Assembly (NCBI GenBank): GCA_025457965.1 | Contig: JALOTJ010000001.1 | Span: 65,271 to 102,715, forward strand | Length of the DNA: 37,445 bases | DNA from: Spirochaetota bacterium | GTDB taxonomy: Bacteria > Spirochaetota > UBA4802 > UBA5368 | Direction of reading: 5' to 3' | Position numbers and translations under genes: made by a program | The notes under the pieces: generated by a model | What the model was told of the DNA's origin: nothing | The model's database searches: none | What the model saw: only the letters and a program-made list of their open reading frames with translations | In this document: piece by piece, positions 32,932-37,445 of the stretch | Layout of the letters: each line of letters starts with the position of its first letter | Numbering within the stretch: the stretch's first letter is position 1

Positions 32932-34068
32932 ATGAACCATACATTCGAGATGGGCCCCATCAGGCCCCCCAGCGAGGCGTACAGCATCCTGCTTCGGATC
33001 ACGCGCAACTGCCCGTGGAACCGCTGTGCGTTCTGCTCAACCTATCGCGATGCAGAGTTTTCACGCCGCGGCGTGGATGAGATCAAGGGAGATATCGACA
33101 ACATGCACGCCATCGCGCTCAGGCTCGCCGAGGCCTCCGCACAGCTCGGCCTGGGCGGGCGAGTGAGCGAAGCGGCGGTGGCGAAGGCGCGTGGTGACGA
33201 CCCGACTCCAGAATCCTATTACCGGCAGGTCGCGTTCTGGATGCACTACGGCATGCGCACGGTCTTTTTACAGGACGCCAATTCGCTCATCATGAAGACC
33301 GCCGACCTGGTGGAGGTCCTGCGCCATCTAAGGGTGAGGTTTCCGTTTATCGAACGCGTCACCTCGTACGCGCGCGCGAAAACTGTCAGCAAGAAGACCG
33401 TCGATGAACTCAGGGAACTCCGGCAGGCGGGCCTCACCCGCCTCCACATCGGGATGGAGTCCGGCTGCGACCCGGTGCTCGCTATGATCTCCAAGGGCGT
33501 CACGGCCGAAGAGCAGATACTCGCCGGTCAGAAGGTCGTTGAGGCGGGCTTCGATCTCTCGGAATACTACATGCCTGGAATCGGTGGAGCGGAACACAGC
33601 CGCGAAAACGCGATCGAATCCGCGCGCGTGCTCAGTGCGATCAACCCGACCTTCATACGCCTTCGCAGCACGGTGCCCCTCCCCGGCACGCCCCTGTTCG
33701 ACCTCATATCGCGCAACGAATGGACACCCCTTTCCGAGGACGACAAGGTGCGGGAGATCCGTCTCTTTATCGAAAGCCTGGGCGATATTACAAGCACCAT
33801 CGCCAGCGACCACATGATGAATCTGCTCGAGGACGTCGAGGGAGCGATGCCCGCTGAGCGGGCGCACATACTCGCGACGATCGACCGTTATCTCGGCATG
33901 AGCGAAGACGAGCGGGAAAGCTTTATTATCGGACGGCGGCTTGGCATATACCGGCTTCTTGCGGATTTCAGTCCCGACCCCCAGGTGGAGGCCGTAAAAG
34001 GGGACCTCAAGCGGCGCTTCGGCACCATCGACGCGGCCGTGCTCGAGTTGCTGAAAAATTTTATTTAG
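32932..34068 (+). CDS. Radical SAM protein with Cx4Cx2C cluster motif, unknown reaction
   Basis: The 378-residue product has the cluster motif at C27, C32 and C35 (RNCPWNRCAFC). This is a C-x4-C-x2-C spacing, not the usual Cx3Cx2C, but the CPWNRCxFC form recurs in a subset of radical SAM proteins. The TIM-barrel core follows: FLQDANSLI, ERVTSYARAKTV, LTRLHIGMESGCDPVL and FIRLRSTVPLPGTPLF. The middle part 70-105 with GGRVSEAAVAKARGDD is an insertion. The C-terminal 80 residues are helical (PAERAHILATIDRYLG). The reaction cannot be inferred. It stands between lysS, which is divergent, and the cytidylate-kinase-like gene. The start ATG at 32932 has GGAAC upstream. Confidence 0.93.
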   Translation: MNHTFEMGPIRPPSEAYSILLRITRNCPWNRCAFCSTYRDAEFSRRGVDEIKGDIDNMHAIALRLAEASAQLGLGGRVSEAAVAKARGDDPTPESYYRQVAFWMHYGMRTVFLQDANSLIMKTADLVEVLRHLRVRFPFIERVTSYARAKTVSKKTVDELRELRQAGLTRLHIGMESGCDPVLAMISKGVTAEEQILAGQKVVEAGFDLSEYYMPGIGGAEHSRENAIESARVLSAINPTFIRLRSTVPLPGTPLFDLISRNEWTPLSEDDKVREIRLFIESLGDITSTIASDHMMNLLEDVEGAMPAERAHILATIDRYLGMSEDERESFIIGRRLGIYRLLADFSPDPQVEAVKGDLKRRFGTIDAAVLELLKNFI

Positions 34069-34305
34069 GCAGGAAAGTCCTCTTTACCATCGTCATTCAC
34101 GGACATTTATTATGGAAATTAATACCAATTTCGTTAAGAAAATTATTGATTAATATAAAACTAATTATAATTTTGGGTCACGTATTTATATGATTATTAT
34201 ACAGTATTCAGTTTTTAGTGGAATCATGCGGCACCATGATGATGCAACCGGATGGTTCCCGCTGATTACCATGTTCTTGCAACCGCCATCATAACGAGGT
34301 GCCAC

Positions 34306-35022
34306 ATGAGCAGCTACATCAAGGGATCCACACTTGAAAAATCGATCCAGAAGCAGTTGAAACTCTGGGAAAATCAGAAAGTGAAACTCGTCGAGAAGCA
34401 GGAACCGAGGCCGTTTATCACGATCTCGCGGGAATACGGATGTAATGCGGTCGCGATCGCCGACGCCCTCGCCGAGGCCCTGAACAAATATGAAAGCACC
34501 GATGTCTGGAAATCCTACGATAAGGAGCTCATCGACAAGATATGCTCGGACCACAATATCGCCGAGGCCCTCTGTGAAACCATCGACACCAAACGCAGGG
34601 AAGAGATCAGTGAATTCTGGAGATCGGTGCTCACCGACTACCCGCCGCAGGTTTCGGTCTACCAGAAGCTGGTTCAGACCATCCGCAGCCTCTCGATACA
34701 CGGCAGGTCCATCATCGTGGGGCGCGCCGGCGTCATGATCACCCGCTCGCTCAGGTACGGCGTTCACATCAAGCTGGTGGCCCCGGCCGCCTACCGCATT
34801 CAGAAGGTGATGGAAACCGCCGGCATCAAGGACCGGCTCGAGGCGGAGAAGCTGGTGGAGCGCAAGGACCGTGAGCGTCACGACTTTATGACCCAGTACC
34901 TCAAGTTCGATGCGAAAAATCCGTCGTCCTACGACGTCACTTTCAACGTCGCCCGGATAACCCCCGGGGAAATCGCCCAGTCGGTGATTTGCATCCTGAA
35001 ATCGAAGCAGTTCATCAAATAA
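34306..35022 (+). CDS. Cytidylate-kinase-like family protein without a canonical P-loop
   Basis: The ATG at 34306 has CGAGG upstream and gives 238 residues; codons upstream from 34252 are not family-like. The protein matches the cytidylate-kinase-like family (PF13189) through FITISREYG, YDKELIDKIC, GRSIIVGRAGVM, VHIKLVAP, KDRERHDF and SSYDVTFNVAR. The usual SREYGSGG nucleotide loop is replaced by SREYGCNAVAIA, so the P-loop glycines and the Ser/Lys are not evident. It may have lost kinase activity or bind nucleotide differently. The N-terminal 30 residues form a charged helix not typical of the family. It sits alone, with a strong terminator after it. Confidence 0.85.
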   Translation: MSSYIKGSTLEKSIQKQLKLWENQKVKLVEKQEPRPFITISREYGCNAVAIADALAEALNKYESTDVWKSYDKELIDKICSDHNIAEALCETIDTKRREEISEFWRSVLTDYPPQVSVYQKLVQTIRSLSIHGRSIIVGRAGVMITRSLRYGVHIKLVAPAAYRIQKVMETAGIKDRLEAEKLVERKDRERHDFMTQYLKFDAKNPSSYDVTFNVARITPGEIAQSVICILKSKQFIK

Positions 35023-35059
35023 ACGGCGGACCGGACAGAGGGCAAACCGTTGCATCACT

Positions 35060-35097
35060 GCGAGGGGGGAGAACGACCCCCTCGCTTTTTATTTTTT
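35060..35097 (+). terminator. Strong intrinsic terminator after the cytidylate-kinase-like gene
   Basis: GCGAGGGGG (35060-35068) pairs with CCCCCTCGC (35077-35085) around an 8-base loop, followed by TTTTTATTTTTT (35086-35097). It overlaps the last codons of the convergent GH42 gene, so it acts on the plus strand; the reverse direction lacks a T-tail. Confidence 0.92.
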
Positions 35098-37098
35098 CGG
35101 CCGCTCGATAAATCGAACGCCGTACGGCTCTATTCTGCGCAAACCGAACCACCGGTGGGATGCGGTGTGGTTTAATACCACATCCATCGTTCCACCGTCA
35201 GAGGTTGTTCGTCTTACCACCTCGACTCCCATGCCCCTGAAACGCGGCGCGACCCCCGCCTTTTTCAGGATATTCCTGTACAGGAAGAAAATCGCCGTTG
35301 GATCGAGAGAGGTGCCGAAATAATATACGCTTCCCCGGCCGTACTCGTTGACCGTCACGCACGGCTCGCCACTGTAATGCTTTTTACGGTCGCGGTACCA
35401 GGCGATCGGTTTCGCCGTTACCGGCTCAACGACCTCGGCCCATGCCTCGCCCTTTGCCGGAATAATACCGACGCGGATTCCGACCTTCGTCGCGTTAAGC
35501 GACTCGAATCGTTTGATCCGCACCCCCGCCAGACCGGCAAAAAGGCCCGGAAGCTCGATCTGTGCGGCATGATTTTTCATGTCACGCGCACCGGCCCTCC
35601 AGCCCAGGACCAGCGTGCCGCCCTGGCGCACCCACTCCTGAAGGCGCTCAATAAATTCAGGATCGGCCATCTGGTACAGCGGAAGGCTGATGATTTTATA
35701 GCGCGAGAGATCGATGCCGCGCGCGCTCTTGACGTCGGCGCTCACGTTAAAAACGGCGTAGGGAACGAAATTGCGCGCCATTTCGAGGTCATAACCGACC
35801 TGCATAAACGGAGTCGGCGTCAGGTAAATTCCCTTCGAGAGATACTGTTCTTTCAGAACGCGGGAGTTGTCCTTGTCGTATACCACACACGCCTCCGAGG
35901 TCACGGGCTCGGACGCGAAACGCGCGAAGTCCGGAGCGTGGCGCTTAATGTTCGCCGCTATCGCCGCGGCCCGCTGCGTGGGCGTGTTGTCGGGATCGTA
36001 GATTCCGTAACAGAGCTGCTCCTGGCCGAATGCGGCCGTGCGCCAGCGAAAATAATATATGTGGTCAGCTCCGCGCGCGATTGCCTGGTTGGTCCAGAGC
36101 GTCACCTGCTCGTCGGGAGGCAAATACCCAAGGCAGGTATGGCCCTGGAACCCGCTGAACTGCTCGAACACGGCAAACCGTCCCCGATCGTTGAGGCCGC
36201 GGATATAGCTCAGGATATATGCCGTGAAATAGTATGGAAGCGGTTCGTCCTGATCGCCCCATACCGGGTAATTATCGAAGGCGACCATCTCCATATCGCG
36301 GCACAGGCGTTCCATGTCGATGACCGGGTAATGCGGTGTCGGATACAGGTTGGTCGTCACCCACTGCCTGCCTGGAATATACTTTCGTAAAAGTCTCATC
36401 TGCATATCGACGAACTCAACCGCCGAATCGGAGCAGAAACGGTCGTAATCGAGCGTGAGCCCCGGGCTCTGGATGCTCGAAACCTGTTTCTTCGGCACAG
36501 GCACCTGGTCGAACCGGTCGTAGGTGGTCCCCCAGAATACCGTTCCCCACTCGGAATTCAAGACACGCACATTCCTGTATTTTTTACGGAGCCATTCGTG
36601 CCATTTTTTCACACAGGTGGGGCACACGCAACGGTCCGAGCCCTCGTGCCCGATCTCGTTGTCAATCTGCCAGCCGACAACCGTCGGGCTTTTACCATAA
36701 CGGCGGGCGATCGCCTCAACGATTCTGGCCGATGCCCTACGGTAGATGTCGGAATTATAACACGCCTGGCGGCGCGTGCCGAAATCGCGATAAATACCCG
36801 AGGGATGGATCTGCACCATCCCCGGGTCTTTTTTATAAAGCCAGGCGGGAAAAGTCGCGGTAGGTGTTCCGAGCACAACCGAAAGCCCGTTTCGGGCGGC
36901 CAGACCGATCGCCGCATCGAAGAGCGAGAAATCGTACTTTCCGGGCCGCGGCTCCAGAAGCGCCCATGCGAATTCCATCATCCGGACCGACTGGAATCCC
37001 ATATCTTTCATGCGTTGAAAATCAGATTCCCAGAGCGCGCGGTCCCATTGCTCGGGATAGTAATCCACGCCAAATAGTACACCGGTGTCATTTTTCAT
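35089..37098 (-). CDS. GH42 family beta-galactosidase
   Basis: The 669-residue protein has GH42 architecture: a TIM-barrel catalytic domain (about 8-390), a trimerisation domain (about 400-600) and a C-terminal beta domain. E148 (WQIDNEIGH) is the acid/base and E312 (FEQFSGF) the nucleophile. C113, C157, C159 and C162 (CVCPTC) form the structural zinc site of GH42 enzymes. There is no signal peptide, so it is cytoplasmic and hydrolyses imported beta-galactosides or galacto-oligosaccharides. The ATG at 37098 has a GGGGGAG site. Its last codons lie in the terminator of the convergent gene. No sugar transporter or regulator is near in the window. Confidence 0.96.
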   Translation of the reverse strand: MKNDTGVLFGVDYYPEQWDRALWESDFQRMKDMGFQSVRMMEFAWALLEPRPGKYDFSLFDAAIGLAARNGLSVVLGTPTATFPAWLYKKDPGMVQIHPSGIYRDFGTRRQACYNSDIYRRASARIVEAIARRYGKSPTVVGWQIDNEIGHEGSDRCVCPTCVKKWHEWLRKKYRNVRVLNSEWGTVFWGTTYDRFDQVPVPKKQVSSIQSPGLTLDYDRFCSDSAVEFVDMQMRLLRKYIPGRQWVTTNLYPTPHYPVIDMERLCRDMEMVAFDNYPVWGDQDEPLPYYFTAYILSYIRGLNDRGRFAVFEQFSGFQGHTCLGYLPPDEQVTLWTNQAIARGADHIYYFRWRTAAFGQEQLCYGIYDPDNTPTQRAAAIAANIKRHAPDFARFASEPVTSEACVVYDKDNSRVLKEQYLSKGIYLTPTPFMQVGYDLEMARNFVPYAVFNVSADVKSARGIDLSRYKIISLPLYQMADPEFIERLQEWVRQGGTLVLGWRAGARDMKNHAAQIELPGLFAGLAGVRIKRFESLNATKVGIRVGIIPAKGEAWAEVVEPVTAKPIAWYRDRKKHYSGEPCVTVNEYGRGSVYYFGTSLDPTAIFFLYRNILKKAGVAPRFRGMGVEVVRRTTSDGGTMDVVLNHTASHRWFGLRRIEPYGVRFIERPKK

Positions 37099-37145
37099 TC
37101 ATACTCCCCCGAAATCAAAACTATGGAACCAGTCTCAAATGATTA

Positions 37146-37174
37146 AGTATATACACGGAAAAACTGGATATCGC
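37146..37174 (-). promoter_or_regulatory. Candidate promoter of the GH42 gene
   Basis: On the minus strand GCGATA (37169-37174, weak) and TATACT (37146-37151, five of six) are 17 bases apart. Upstream at 37195-37214 two similar words, ATTTGTACGG and AATTGTACCAA, form a direct repeat that could bind a regulator. Confidence 0.3.
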
Positions 37175-37347
37175 CACTATAAATTTTGTTAAATCCGTAC
37201 AAATTGGTACAATTAAATAGCTAATAATGACGGATACCCGGAATCCGGGCGTCGTTAAGGCTGGGATATGGGATTCGACCAGGCAATTAAACGGTACGTG
37301 ATTATATAAACGGGAACACGAAGGCCTGCAGGACGCCAATGGGTAGC

Positions 37348-37445
37348 ATGAAATATACCGCACGACAAGTACTGGAGATAAAAGGCGGCTTCATCTATTT
37401 CGTTTTGATGACCGGCGCATCGATGCTGGCGGTCATCTTTCAACT
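37348..37445 (+). CDS. Start of a membrane protein cut by the window edge
   Basis: An ATG at 37348 opens a frame to the end of the window with MKYTARQVLEIKGG followed by a hydrophobic segment (FIYFVLMTGASMLAVIF). That pattern suggests a short cytoplasmic lead and a first membrane helix. The ribosome binding site is weak (GGGTAGC). Only 32 residues are seen, so no family can be given. A minus-strand frame in the same place is less protein-like. Confidence 0.4.
   Translation, partial: MKYTARQVLEIKGGFIYFVLMTGASMLAVIFQ

Noticed and set aside
37255..37443. 62-residue minus-strand frame at the right edge
   Set aside because: No ribosome binding site; the plus-strand frame at 37348 has a plausible membrane segment.
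1..37445. tRNA, rRNA, CRISPR arrays, prophage or insertion sequences
   Set aside because: I looked for tRNA T-loop words, repeated spacers, transposase and phage motifs and saw none; absence by eye is not proof.

Overview
The window is a GC-rich (my estimate, high fifties percent), densely coded bacterial chromosome segment with about 37 genes. It holds no tRNA or rRNA, no CRISPR array, no transposase and no phage genes that I can see. Many signal peptides, a FecR-domain protein, a lytic transglycosylase and SurE point to a diderm. NfnAB, a HypB fragment, ferredoxin-thioredoxin reductase and Fe-S or zinc cysteine clusters point to an anaerobic or microaerophilic lifestyle. The mix of FbaB-type aldolase, GTP-dependent PEP carboxykinase, many uncharacterised exported proteins and HEAT/TPR proteins would fit an uncultured spirochaete (Spirochaetota). 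That placement is an inference with low confidence; no taxonomic marker was compared.

Layout. 1-416: the 3' end of hypB ([NiFe]-hydrogenase maturation), closed by a perfect 17-bp hairpin. 496-4545 (minus strand): the transhydrogenase operon nfnA-nfnB-4TM protein, then a class III adenylate cyclase, a YkgJ-like cluster protein and a 52-residue protein. 4546-4965: intergenic, with a REP-like palindrome. 4966-5469: a small exported protein. 5739-8534 (plus strand): a consensus sigma-70 promoter drives a glutaredoxin and a ferredoxin-thioredoxin reductase fused to rubredoxin, followed by pckG. 8582-14747 (minus strand): nadE with an exported HEAT protein, a TetR regulator with a candidate operator, an 80-residue unknown protein, a TPR protein and surE. 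15078-21207: an FmdB-type zinc ribbon, then envelope genes (two unknown exported proteins, a HEAT lipoprotein candidate, FecR domain, Slt-type transglycosylase with a helical-repeat arm). 21373-26852: manC, a Cys-rich protein, a DnaJ-like protein with half a zinc finger, an M28 peptidase, 3-hydroxybutyryl-CoA dehydrogenase and a D-2-hydroxyacid dehydrogenase. 27185-29019: gpmA-fbaB. 29009-32736 (minus strand): lysS-dedA-DUF4867-alpha/beta hydrolase. 32932-35022 (plus strand): a radical SAM protein and a cytidylate-kinase-like protein. 35089-37098 (minus strand): a GH42 beta-galactosidase. 37348-end: the start of an unknown membrane protein.

How the genes fit together. pckG, gpmA and fbaB cover gluconeogenic/glycolytic steps. 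NfnAB links NADH, NADPH and ferredoxin pools, and the FTR cassette could pass ferredoxin electrons to protein thiols. The hydrogenase fragment, NfnAB and FTR together suggest a ferredoxin-centred redox economy. The most distinctive items are the Grx/FTR-rubredoxin cassette, an alpha/beta hydrolase with Cys in place of the nucleophile Ser, a Cx4Cx2C radical SAM protein, a cytidylate-kinase-like protein lacking a recognisable P-loop, and a paired Cys-rich/DnaJ-like divergent locus. No single entirely new multi-gene system is proven by the sequence alone.
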